A DNA stretch of 25,258 nt from Neocallimastix lanati (nom. inval.) (GCA_016946835.1 JACVTC010000470.1:1-25258), one strand, 5' to 3'. Numbered from the stretch's first letter, positions 8,835 to 17,667 are shown. Made by a program: numbers and translations. The notes: generated by a model not told the origin, from the sequence alone.

Positions 8835-8837
8835 TAA

Positions 8838-9752
8838 GAAATAGCTAAAATAAATAATCAATATTATGATGAAGAAAGTATAATCTGCACTATTAGAAAA
8901 GTTGAAGAAACGAATAATGAAAAGGAAATTATAAAGGAATTAACTCCAATGGAATTTATTGAGAGTGATGAATTTTTAAGTACCTTAAATAAAGATTATA
9001 AAGAACAAATTATTAAAATTCTCAAAGAAATGATTGACATAGTTGCCACTTCAACAGAAGAACTAACTCCTTCTAAACTTTCACCACATAAGATCCGTTT
9101 AAAATCAAATTCAAAGCCAGTAAAATTAAGAAGTTATAGGTTAACTAAATTAAAATCAGATATCTTAAAAGAAGAACTTACAAAACTTATTAAGAAAGGA
9201 TTGATAGAACCATCCTGTTCAGAATGGTCATCTCCAGTAGTGCTCATTCTAAAACCCAATGGAAAGTGGCGTTTGTGCATTGACTACCGAAAAGTCAATG
9301 ATATGACAGAAAAAGATTCTTATTCAATTCCATATATAGATGAAATTTTTGATAGTCTCGGAGGAGCTAAAATATTTACAACTCTTGATTTATTTTCTGG
9401 TTTTCACCAAATCTTAATGGATGAAGAAAGCGTTGAAGTAACCACTTTCACTACTAAGTTTGGAAATTATCAATTTAAGGTTATGCCTTTTGGACTTACT
9501 GGAGCTCCCTCAACCTTCCAAAGAGAAATGAATAAAATTTTATTCCCTTTTATTGGTGAATTTGTTTACGTATTTATTGATGATGTTTTGATCTATTCAA
9601 AAAGTATCGAAGAACATTTAATTCATATTAAACAAGTATTAGAAGTATTTAAAGAAAACAAGTTAAAAATTAATATTGAAAAGTGCCATTTTCTTCAAAC
9701 TGAAGTTGATGTATTAGGCCACAAACTTACTACTACAAAAAAAAAAAAGGAT
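8838..9752 (+). pseudogene. pol: Reverse transcriptase of E
   Basis: This RT is in the same frame as the protease segment, after the double stop. From about 9210 it shows the standard blocks: SSPVVLILKPNGKWRLCIDYRKVN, then TTLDLFSGFHQI with the first catalytic Asp at 9387-9389, KFGNYQFKVMPFGLTGAPSTFQ, and FIDD at 9573-9584 (the YxDD box with Phe in place of Tyr). LGHKL lies near 9720. It copies element RNA into cDNA inside the particle. The frame is lost in a run of A residues at about 9738-9748, where the usual GxxP motif is expected. The GLSP motif continues in another frame, so a homopolymer length change (mutation or sequencing error) split the gene. Confidence 0.88.
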
Positions 9753-10462
9753 TAAGCCCCATGGAAAGCAAAATAACAGCTATTAAGAAGTGGGAAGCCC
9801 CTTCATCACTTCATGAATTAAGATCATTTCTAGGAGCAGTAGGATATTATCGTGACTTTATTCCTAAATATGCTCAAATTACCTCACCTTTATGTAAATT
9901 ATTGAAGAAGAATACTAAATATGAATGGAATAAAGAACAACAAGAAAGCTTTGAACTCCTAAAAGAAAAATTAATCAATGCACCTATTCTAAAATTTCCG
10001 TCATTTGACAAACCTTTTATCATTAGAACTGATGCTTCGTATAATGGAATTGGTGGAGTTCTTTTACAAAAAGAAGAAGAAACCAGTAAGGAGCATCCAA
10101 TACACTTTATAAGTAGAAGTTTGAAGAAAGCTGAAAAGAATTATGGTATCACAGATTTGGAAGGAACCGCTTTGTTTTACTGTATGACTAAATTTAAATC
10201 TTATATTGAAGGAAATCCATTACCTACAACTATTTACACAGATCATAAACCATTAGTTGGTTTATTTAAGAATAAAGAACCTTTGAATGTAAGGCAAACA
10301 AGATGGTGTCTAACCGCTAGTATGTTTGGAATTAATATAAAATATGAATCAGGCAAAAAGAATGTGTTAGCCGATGCTCTTTCAAGAATGAAAAGTAAGG
10401 AAGAGAGAAAGATATTATTAACAAAAATTACTAATGGAAATAATGAAGAATTATTATCTTAA
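9750..10462 (+). pseudogene. pol: RT connection and RNase H of E
   Basis: This is the continuation of Pol after the poly-A frameshift. WEAPSSLHELRSFLGAVGYYRDFIP marks the RT thumb/connection. RNase H follows with its four acidic residues in order: D in RTDAS (10031-10033), E in DLEGTA (10160-10162), D in YTDHKP (10241-10243), D in LADALSR (10373-10375). It removes the RNA strand during cDNA synthesis. An in-frame TAA at 10460-10462 interrupts the chain before the integrase zinc domain, with the same frame open on both sides. The catalytic set is complete, so the break seems recent. Confidence 0.88.
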
Positions 10463-10945
10463 GTTATAAAGGAATTTATTAATGAAAAGTTTACTGTTAT
10501 TGATGGTGAAGATTACTTTATCGACAATGAAAATTATAGAAAATTAATAACGGATGAAAATGAAAAATTTAAATTAATTTTAGAAGCTCATAATATTGGC
10601 CACGAAGGATATTACAAAACATATCAAAGACTTAAGAAAAACTTTTATTGGAATCATATGATTAAAGATATCAAAAGAATTGTTAGTAATTGTGAAAAAT
10701 GCCAGTTAAATCGTCCTCAACCATATCCAGAACCAACCGAAAACCATCCAACTAAAGTGGAGGGTCCCTTTGTGCATTTAGGATTAGATATTATAGGACC
10801 GTTACCAAAAACAAGAAATAATAATCAATATATTATCGTTACAGTTAATTATTTCACTAAATAGGTTGAAGCTGAACCCACCGAGAATATAACTTCCTAT
10901 GATGTAATTAAATTTTTAATAAACGTTTTTGCAAGACATGGTGCC
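10463..10945 (+). pseudogene. pol: Integrase N-terminal part of E
   Basis: It is in the same frame as RNase H, after the TAA. The HHCC zinc domain is visible as AHNIGHEG followed by NCEKCQ. The first catalytic Asp of the integrase core lies in GLDIIGPLP (10787-10789). A TAG at 10862-10864 sits where D has TGG (Trp in TKWVEAEP), a single G-to-A change. The frame then runs on through VEAEPT to about 10945, where a one-base loss shifts it within the sequence encoding ARHGAPQ. Integrase joins cDNA to target DNA and would set the 4-bp target duplications seen around these elements. Confidence 0.85.
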
Positions 10946-11613
10946 TCAAGTTATTACTACTGATAATGAAGTCCAATTCACCTCCGACATGACAAAAATC
11001 TTTCTTGAACTTTATGATGCTTATGTAAAATTCATAGCTACCTATCACCCTGAATCCAATGGTCTCACTGAAAACCGAAATAAAGAAATTGGAAAATTAC
11101 TTCGTTTATTAGGAAGGAAAAATCAAGATTGGGATGAAGTTTTACCTTCTGCTTTATGGGCACTTCGAACTACCAAAAACACAGCTACTGGACATTCTAG
11201 TTTTGAATTAGTATATGGAAGAGAAGACCAACAGCCTTATGATATAGCCATAAGAACAATTGAAAATGCAGGTAAATCGTATGATGAAATTTTAATGGAA
11301 AAATTTGTTCGTCATTATCAATGGACTAGAGAAGCATGCGAAAATGTGAAGAATGCTAACAAGTATTGGGCAACAAGACGAGAAGAACAAATAAGTATGA
11401 AAAAAAGGAAAACAATTAAAGGCTGGTGATCTTGTTCTTGTTAGAAACTTTACCCGCACTAAGCTAGAACCATATTACAATGGACCATTTAAAATTTTAA
11501 AAATTCAATTCAACACGGCAACCCTAATCGATCAGAAAACTGGAAAGCAACTCGATAGGAATGTTCACTTTAAAAATTTAGTAAAGTTTAACTCCGCTTA
11601 CAGAGAAGCTTGA
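10940..11613 (+). pseudogene. pol: Integrase catalytic core and C-terminus of E
   Basis: It resumes after the frameshift at VPQVITTDN. The second catalytic Asp is at 10962-10964 and the Glu at 11070-11072, exactly 35 residues apart, so the D,D(35)E triad is complete. A further frame change occurs at about 11400-11425, within A-rich sequence. The last part reads AGDLVLVRNFTRTKLEPYYNGPFKI, a GPY/F-type module, and ends at TGA 11611-11613. Nothing resembling a chromodomain follows, so target choice would have to come from another integrase surface, as in yeast Ty3. That parallel is an inference. Confidence 0.85.
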
Positions 11614-11617
11614 GTCT

Positions 11618-11631
11618 TCGTCGGGGCATCT
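11618..11631 (+). promoter_or_regulatory. Polypurine-tract region before the 3' LTR of E
   Basis: TCGTCGGGGCATCT directly precedes the 3' LTR start TGATAAG. A short G-rich tract at this place primes plus-strand DNA synthesis in LTR elements. The A-full element has a similar sequence, GTGGGGGCGTCT, at the same place. The match to a pure purine tract is weak, so the exact primer is uncertain. Confidence 0.55.
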
Positions 11632-12117
11632 TGATAAGAATGTACTAAATAATGCATTCTTAATTAAATCTACGATTTATTTCTAATACATTATGTGTAC
11701 ATTATTATTTTTTGTACTTTAATAAATTTTTAAATCCAAAGATTAAAAATTAAATCAAAAATTATATTAAACTTTATATTTTTATATTAAATCTTATATT
11801 AATAGTAATATTTTTATATATTTAAAACTTATATTAGCAATATTAATAATAAATCTTATTTTTTTTTATTTTTATATTAATAATGAAAATTTGTATTAAT
11901 AATATTTTTATATATTGATAATTAAAAATTTATATATTATATTTTAACTTTTATTATAAAATTTTATATCGAAATGTTTTATTTTATATTGAAAAAATAT
12001 TTTATTTTATTAAAAACCTTTATATTAGAATAGTATTTTTATTTTTATTTGAATATTTTAACAGATTGTAATAAAAATTATAGCCAATTAAATAAATTCT
12101 TATTAGTAATATTTTAG

Positions 12118-12165
<48 letters not shown>

Positions 12166-12465
12166 TTTTATTAATATTATAAATGTATTTTATTTATATT
12201 GTTATAATTAAATTTTATATAATTGATTATAAAACTCAATTTAAATTTAATAGTTTTTATAAAAAAAAAAAAATAAATAAAATGTAATTTAGTGGCAAGA
12301 ACAACTTTTATGCCTTGAAAAAAGTATAAATATTTGTAAATTTTGCTACTAATTTTTAAATATCATCAAATAAAATCAAATAAATTTATAAATAAAAATA
12401 ATAAATAAATAAATAAAATTTGTGTTTCTTACTTTATTTTTATTTAATTCTCTAAAACCTTAACA
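11632..12465 (+). repeat. 3' LTR of element E
   Basis: It is 834 bp, starts TGATAAGAATG and ends CTTAACA, followed by TTTA (12466-12469). It carries a pure A run of about 40 bp near 12124-12163, longer than in the 5' LTR. The remaining differences from the 5' LTR are about a dozen scattered changes. Confidence 0.92.
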
Positions 12466-12530
12466 TTTACGATACGGGGTGTCACTAAATACCTTGTATT
12501 TCCTATTAAATACTCTTAATAATAATAAAA

Positions 12531-13925
12531 TAAAATTATTATTAAATATTCTTATTAAAATCTTTTATTAATATTAAATATAATAAAAATTATTATTAAA
12601 TATTCTTATAAATATCTTTTATTAATATTAAATATAATAAAAATTATTATTAAATATTCTTATAAAATTCTTTTATTAATATTAAATATAATAAAAATTA
12701 TTATTAAATATTCTTATAAATTTCTTTTATTAATATTAAATATAATAAAAATTATTATTAAATATTCTTATAAATTTCTTTTATTAATATTAAATATAAT
12801 AAAAATTATTATTAAATATTCTTATTAAAATCTTTTATTAATATCAAATATAATAAAAATTATTATTAAATATTCTTATTAAAATCTTTTATAATAAAAA
12901 TTATTATTAAATATTCTTATAAAATTCTTTTATTAATATCAAATATAATAAAAATTATTATTAAATATTTTAATAAATTTCTTTTATTAATATTAAATAT
13001 AATAAAAATTATTATTAAATATTCTTATAAATTTCTTTTATTAATATTAAATATAATAAAAATTATTATTAAATATTCTTATTAAAATCTTTTATTAATA
13101 TCAAATATAATAAAAATTATTATTAAATATTCTTATTAAAATCTTTTATTAATATCAAATATAATAAAAATTATTATTAAATATTCTTATAAAATTCTTT
13201 TATTAATATTAAATATAATAAAAATTATTATTAAATATTCTTATAAATTTCTTTTATTAATATCAAATATAATAAAAATTATTATTAAATATTCTTATTA
13301 AATATTCTTTTATTAATATCAATTTAATAAAAATTATTATTAAATATTTTTATAAATTTCTTTTATTAATATCAAATATAATAAAAATTATTATTAAATA
13401 TTCTAATAAAAATCTTTTATTAATATCAAATATAATAAAAATTATTATTAAATATTCTTATAAATTTCTTTTATTAATATTAAATATAATAAAAATTATT
13501 ATTAAATATTCTTATAAATTTCTTTTATTAATATTAAATATAATAAAAATTATTATTAAATATTCTTATTAAAATCTTTTATAATAAAAATTATTATTAA
13601 ATATTCTTATAAAATTCTTTTATTAATATCAAATCTAATAAAAATTATTATTAAATATTCTTATTAAAATCTTTTATTAATATCAAATATAATAAAAATT
13701 ATTATTAAATATTCTTATAAAATGCTTTTATTAATATCAAATCTAATAAAAATTATTATTAAATATTCTTATAAAATTCTTTTATTAATATTAAATATAA
13801 TAAAAATTATTATTAAATATTCTTATTAAAATCTTTTATTAATATCAAATCTAATAAAAATAATTATTAAATATTTTATTAATATTAAATATAATAAAAA
13901 TTATTACTAAATATTCTTATTAAAA
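12531..13925. repeat. AT-only minisatellite, about 54-bp unit, roughly 25 copies
   Basis: The repeated unit contains TAAATATTCTTATAAATTTC followed by TTTTATTAATATTAAATATAAT and AAAAATTATTAT. Units come in subtypes (ATAAATTTC, ATTAAAATC or ATAAAATTC in the middle; TATTAAATATA, TATCAAATATA or TATCAAATCTA further on), and the subtypes are interspersed, which suggests repeated unequal exchange or slippage. A few units are shortened. It holds no gene. Confidence 0.9.
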
Positions 13926-14218
13926 ATTATATAATATTTAAATCATTACTAATTCCTATTTTTATATTAAGAATAATAAAAACCTATTTCAATAAATATT
14001 TGATATAAAATACAGAATTATAAGTTTCTGTATAATATTTTCTAAACCTTTGAAATAAACTAAAAATAAATCAAAAATCAAAAATAAATTAAATCTTTAT
14101 TAAAAATAAAAATGAACTAAAATACAGAATTTCAATAATAAAAAAAATGATCTAAAATACAGAAAATATCAATTCTGTATAATTCTCTCTCTGAAAAACA
14201 ATATCAAGAAGAAGCTAC

Positions 14219-14236
14219 CGCCCGGATTCTCCACCA
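14219..14236 (-). promoter_or_regulatory. Primer-binding site of F (inverted copy of that in A-full)
   Basis: On the minus strand it reads TGGTGGAGAATCCGGGCG, identical to 15236-15253 just after the 5' LTR of A-full. Its complement gives T-stem CCCGG, acceptor ATTCTCC, A, CCA. The identity shows that F and A-full use the same tRNA primer and that F was a retroelement. Confidence 0.7.
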
Positions 14237-14244
14237 AATTTTTA

Positions 14245-14474
14245 TGATACGGGCTGGGGTTGAATCACTAAGATATTCAAACCAAAAAAAATTAATATTA
14301 ACACATAACTATAAAAATAAATTTGGGAACAAAAAAATTTTAATTTTAAATTTAAATAAAGAATATTTTAAAATTTAATTTTTTTCTTGTTTCCAAATTT
14401 ATTTTTATAGTTATGCGTTAATATTTATTTTTTTTGTTTTGAATATCTTAGTGTTTCAACCCCAGCCCGTATCA
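14245..14474. repeat. 230-bp foldback (near-perfect palindrome) at the right end of F
   Basis: The two arms (about 14245-14345 and 14375-14474) are inverted copies with only a handful of mismatches. Both ends begin TGATACGGGCTGGGGTTGAA when read inward. TTTA flanks it at 14241-14244 and 14475-14478. The end sequence, ATATCTTAGTG...CAACCCC...TATCA, closely resembles the right end of family B. It may be a palindromic LTR of F or a MITE built by inverted duplication of an LTR end. As RNA it would form a very long hairpin. Confidence 0.8.
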
Positions 14475-14478
14475 TTTA

Positions 14479-14677
14479 GAAATAAATAGTAAAATCTGAA
14501 CAGAAATTGTTATGAAAGTTTACCTAAAAAAACTTAACCCTTCAAATAAATTAACTTTTAAATTTTTACATTTAATTAACCAAAATTTTATTTAGAGATA
14601 AAATAGTCTTTTAATTAAATTATATATATTTTATAAAAAGAAAAAATAAAGACATTTAAGTGATATAAAGTCAAAAA
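14479..14677. other. Short unique spacer downstream of tRNA-Met copy 2
   Basis: It is AT-rich with no gene. The block TTAACCCTTCAAATAAATTA (about 14533-14552) recurs near 1542. The last 15 bp before the tRNA, including the Pol III terminator TTTTT on the minus strand (14673-14677), are the same as at tRNA copy 1. Confidence 0.5.
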
Positions 14678-14750
14678 TGCGAAGTGTGAGGTTCGAACTC
14701 ACGACCTTAAGATTATGAGACTTACGCGCTGCCGACTGCGCCAACTTCGC
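14678..14750 (-). tRNA. tRNA-Met: tRNA-Met (CAT), elongator type, copy 2
   Basis: It is identical over all 73 nt to copy 1 (2191-2263), with intact acceptor, D, anticodon (CAT) and T arms and a TTTTT terminator. Its 5' end is at 14750. Only 11 bp lie between it and the TTGA (14762-14765) where a chain of retroelements begins, so its Pol III start site is almost at the insertion point. Whether the inserted LTR affects its transcription cannot be told. Without the TTTA-chain insertions the two tRNA genes would be about 0.9 kb apart in the same orientation. Confidence 0.95.
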
Positions 14751-14765
14751 TTTCTTGGGTTTTGA

Positions 14766-15231
14766 TGATACGTGACCACTATAAAAATGGTATTTAGGTA
14801 GATTCTTTAGGTTAAAGAAATACTTAAATATTATTGGTCAATAATAATTTTATAATAATATATATAATTTTAGAATAATAATTGTTAAACGGAGAATTCT
14901 TTTATTTATAAGTATATACTTATGATAAATTAATTCACATAAATAGCTATTTTTATATTTTATTTTAGTATAGTTAAAAAGAGATATTATATATATTTGA
15001 GATAATTAATTATAATATTTATATAAGAGAGTAATAATAATAATTTATGTAATAATTAATAATTAATAATAAATAAAGAGAACATTAAAAAGATATATTT
15101 ATTACTTTATTTTGTATTATTGTATGTGTTATTTCTAATTAATATTAGAATATATTATTTTGTCATAATTCCTTATTGTCATTGCCCATAAATAAATATT
15201 AATTTAGATACATAAATAAAATATCGTATCA
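14766..15231 (+). repeat. 5' LTR of A-full (family A)
   Basis: It is 466 bp, TGATACGTGACC to ATCGTATCA. It is preceded by TTGA, 11 bp from the 5' end of tRNA-Met copy 2. By reading it is the same as 17202-17667. Transcription of the LTR runs away from the tRNA gene. Confidence 0.93.
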
Positions 15232-15235
15232 AATT

Positions 15236-15253
15236 TGGTGGAGAATCCGGGCG
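15236..15253 (+). promoter_or_regulatory. Primer-binding site of A-full
   Basis: TGGTGGAGAATCCGGGCG lies 4 nt after the LTR. The complement fits a tRNA 3' end with acceptor GGAGAAT and T stem CCGGG/CCCGG. It is the same as in F and related to, but different from, the site of E. Confidence 0.8.
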
Positions 15254-15467
15254 TGACAATAGCAAAATAATATGAAAATAATATTAATAAAATAATACAT
15301 CTACATAATAAATATATAATAAATATTATTTAGTATATATATAAAAAGAATTTAATTAGTTTAAATTAGTTATTAATAATTATAATAGTAATAGTTATAA
15401 TAATATTAAATTGAATTAGAAAATTGTAATAAAAAATATATATAAAGAATAAATAAAATTTTTAAAG
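15254..15467 (+). other. Leader of A-full
   Basis: About 210 bp of AT-rich leader lie between the primer-binding site and the gag ATG. I see no hairpin array like that of E and no upstream frame of note. Confidence 0.5.
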
Positions 15468-16916
15468 ATGAATGTTTTTAAGATATTAAGTACGTTACCA
15501 TTATTAGAAAATTATAATAATGATATCAATGAATGGATAGAAGAATTAACCGAGTCATTTGAATTATGGGATATAAAAGAACAAGAAAGAAGATTTATTT
15601 TATGTAAAGAATGTGTAAATAAAGAAATTAGGTATGTTCTTGATGAATTAAAGGAAAAAAATAATCAGGTTCCTAGCTTAAAAGAAATAAAAATAGCCTT
15701 AGAAGAATATCTAGAAATAACATCAAGTGTAAAATATTGGAACTTAATTAATTTAAAAATTAATTCAAATGAATCAATTAGTAATTTTAATTATAAATAC
15801 TTAAGAAAATATAATGATATTGATAGTAATATAAAGAAATTAATTACTGTTAATAATTATGTTAATTCAATCAGGTCCAGAATATATCCTTGTTTAAGAA
15901 TATTAGAAGAAGAAATCGAAGATATAAAAGAAGCTATCAAATATGCAGAAAAAGTTGAAAGAATTGAAAAGAAATTAAATTTAAATTTAAATAATATTTA
16001 TAAGAATAATAATCAAAAATGGAATAATAATAATTTCAAAATGAATAAATTAAATAGTAATATAAACAATAAGAATAATAAAATTATGTGCTTTAGATGC
16101 TATGAGTTAGGTCATAAAGCTGTTAATTGTAGACACACATTTAAAGAATTAGCGGAATTAGAAAGAACTGGAATTTTGGAAATAAATAAAAGAAGAAATT
16201 TTATACCTGGAAACCATAATAATTATAATTATAAATTTAATTCATATGATAGAAATAAAAACTATATTAATTATTATCGTAGAAATTATAATTTAAATAG
16301 TAATATTGCTGAAAATCATCATAACATGATTAGTTTTGGTAAAAAGCATAATGGAAATAGAGAAATTTATAGGAATAATTATAATTTAAATAATAATTTT
16401 GGTAATAATAATTATAATAATTTAAATAATTATCTAAATAAAAGTAATTATGATTTAAATAAAAATTTTGGTACCAATAACAATAACAGTAGTTTAAATG
16501 AGAATATGAATACAAAAAAAAATAGAATATACAATAATCATGGTATAAATTATAATATGCAAGGAAATAAAGATGTAAATATTGGAAATGAAATTAATTT
16601 CAACAATAATTTAAATAATAATTGTGTAGAAAATACGTTTAATTCAAATATAGATATTACTCAAGATAATATAATTGGAAATAATATAAATAAAAACAAT
16701 AATGGATATAGTAGAAACATAAATTCAGTAGGAAATAATAGTGGTTTTACTAATAACAATACTAATAACAATGATAATTATACAAATAACGAAAATAAAA
16801 ATGTTAATAATATTAACGAAATGAATTATAATAAAAACAATAATAACAATAACAATAACAATAACAATAATAATAATAAAAATAATAATAATAGAAATAA
16901 AAAAAAAAAAAAATAA
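15468..16916 (+). CDS. gag: Gag of A-full with long Asn-rich tail
   Basis: This intact 482-residue capsid protein starts at the first ATG of the leader. Residues 1-170 match the helical capsid part of D gag, with INEWIEELTESFELW, PSLKEIKIALEEYLEIT and NESISNFNYKYLRKY (compare SIKNFNWRYKKLY in D). A CCHC knuckle, CFRCYELGHKAVNC, is at residues 208-221. It is followed by FKELAELERTGIL, a motif shared with D immediately after its knuckle. From about residue 240 to the end the protein is dominated by Asn with Tyr, Gly and Ser, and finishes in NNN/KKK runs. Such tails can be prion-like or self-assembling in other proteins; a role here is an inference. The gene ends at TAA with no pol frame after it. 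Confidence 0.9.
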   Translation: MNVFKILSTLPLLENYNNDINEWIEELTESFELWDIKEQERRFILCKECVNKEIRYVLDELKEKNNQVPSLKEIKIALEEYLEITSSVKYWNLINLKINSNESISNFNYKYLRKYNDIDSNIKKLITVNNYVNSIRSRIYPCLRILEEEIEDIKEAIKYAEKVERIEKKLNLNLNNIYKNNNQKWNNNNFKMNKLNSNINNKNNKIMCFRCYELGHKAVNCRHTFKELAELERTGILEINKRRNFIPGNHNNYNYKFNSYDRNKNYINYYRRNYNLNSNIAENHHNMISFGKKHNGNREIYRNNYNLNNNFGNNNYNNLNNYLNKSNYDLNKNFGTNNNNSSLNENMNTKKNRIYNNHGINYNMQGNKDVNIGNEINFNNNLNNNCVENTFNSNIDITQDNIIGNNINKNNNGYSRNINSVGNNSGFTNNNTNNNDNYTNNENKNVNNINEMNYNKNNNNNNNNNNNNNNKNNNNRNKKKKK

Positions 16917-17052
16917 ATAAATAATTTAATTATGATGAAGTATTAATAAATAAATAATTATATATATATAACAATAATTTAAATTAAATTAATTCGAAAT
17001 TTCAAGATTTCGAATTTCAAAAATTATAATAATCATTAATTCAAAAATTTAA

Positions 17053-17095
<43 letters not shown>

Positions 17096-17201
17096 CCAAT
17101 AATTAAATTTTAATAAACAAAAAAAAAAAAAAAAAAAAAAAAATTTATTATATTGTTATTGAGACTTCAGGGGACGAAGTCTAATTTAAGTGGGGGCGTC
17201 T
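16917..17201 (+). other. 3' untranslated part of A-full with hairpins, poly-A runs and purine tract
   Basis: A perfect 10-bp hairpin AATTCGAAAT / ATTTCGAATT (16991-17000 / 17007-17016, loop TTCAAG) is followed by two long A runs (about 17060-17086 and 17119-17142). A second hairpin, AGACTTC (17162-17168) / GAAGTCT (17176-17182), precedes the G-rich tract AAGTGGGGGCGTCT (17188-17201) that abuts the 3' LTR and probably primes plus-strand synthesis. Confidence 0.65.
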
Positions 17202-17667
17202 TGATACGTGACCACTATAAAAATGGTATTTAGGTAGATTCTTTAGGTTAAAGAAATACTTAAATATTATTGGTCAATAATAATTTTATAATAATATATA
17301 TAATTTTAGAATAATAATTGTTAAACGGAGAATTCTTTTATTTATAAGTATATACTTATGATAAATTAATTCACATAAATAGCTATTTTTATATTTTATT
17401 TTAGTATAGTTAAAAAGAGATATTATATATATTTGAGATAATTAATTATAATATTTATATAAGAGAGTAATAATAATAATTTATGTAATAATTAATAATT
17501 AATAATAAATAAAGAGAACATTAAAAAGATATATTTATTACTTTATTTTGTATTATTGTATGTGTTATTTCTAATTAATATTAGAATATATTATTTTGTC
17601 ATAATTCCTTATTGTCATTGCCCATAAATAAATATTAATTTAGATACATAAATAAAATATCGTATCA
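17202..17667 (+). repeat. 3' LTR of A-full (family A)
   Basis: It is 466 bp and appears identical to the 5' LTR. It ends CGTATCA and is followed by TTGA (17668-17671), after which LTR C begins at once. Confidence 0.93.

Larger units (their letters stand above)
4442..12465 (+). mobile_element. Full-length Ty3/gypsy LTR retrotransposon 'E'
   Basis: The element is about 8.02 kb: 5' LTR 4442-5273, primer-binding site 5280-5296, a long structured leader, gag 6700-7605, pol in the -1 frame to 11613, a G-rich tract, and 3' LTR 11632-12465. TTTA flanks both ends (4438-4441 and 12466-12469). The domain order protease, RT, RNase H, integrase marks it as Ty3/gypsy rather than Ty1/copia. The integrase ends soon after a GPY/F-like module with no visible chromodomain. 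Pol carries a double stop, two single stops and about three frameshifts, so this copy is probably dead. The LTRs differ at about a dozen positions plus poly-A length, so the insertion is not very recent. Confidence 0.93.
12470..14474 (-). mobile_element. Element 'F': probable non-autonomous LTR element, minus orientation
   Basis: The left edge starts CGATACGGGG right after TTTA (12466-12469) and the right edge ends CCCGTATCA before TTTA (14475-14478), so the whole unit has a matching 4-bp duplication. On the minus strand a primer-binding site at 14219-14236 lies just inside the foldback segment 14245-14474, as if that segment were a 5' LTR. The interior is a 54-bp minisatellite and AT-rich DNA with no coding potential. 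Only the first 20 or so bases of the left end resemble the foldback, so an intact 3' LTR is not present. An alternative is a foldback/MITE insertion next to an older remnant, since TTTA also precedes 14245. Confidence 0.45.
14766..17667 (+). mobile_element. Complete non-autonomous, gag-only LTR retrotransposon (A-full)
   Basis: The element is 2.9 kb: 466-bp LTRs at 14766-15231 and 17202-17667 that look identical on reading, a primer-binding site at 15236-15253, one gag gene (15468-16916), and a G-rich tract directly before the 3' LTR. TTGA flanks it at 14762-14765 and 17668-17671. There is no protease, RT, RNase H or integrase, and no room for them. The identical LTRs suggest a recent insertion, so the missing enzymes must have come from another element. 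Its gag resembles that of D, making a D-like element the likely helper (inference). Confidence 0.9.

Noticed and set aside
8832-10864. Variant genetic code with TAA/TAG as sense codons
   Set aside because: Intact gag genes end at TAA, D has sense codons at the matching positions, and one E stop is a plain TGG-to-TAG change.
12531-13925. CRISPR array
   Set aside because: Repeats are contiguous with no unique spacers, the sequence is AT-only and no cas-like gene is present; it is a eukaryotic minisatellite.
16330-16515. Tyr/Asn-rich open frame on the minus strand
   Set aside because: It is the antisense shadow of the AAT repeats that encode the Asn-rich gag tail.
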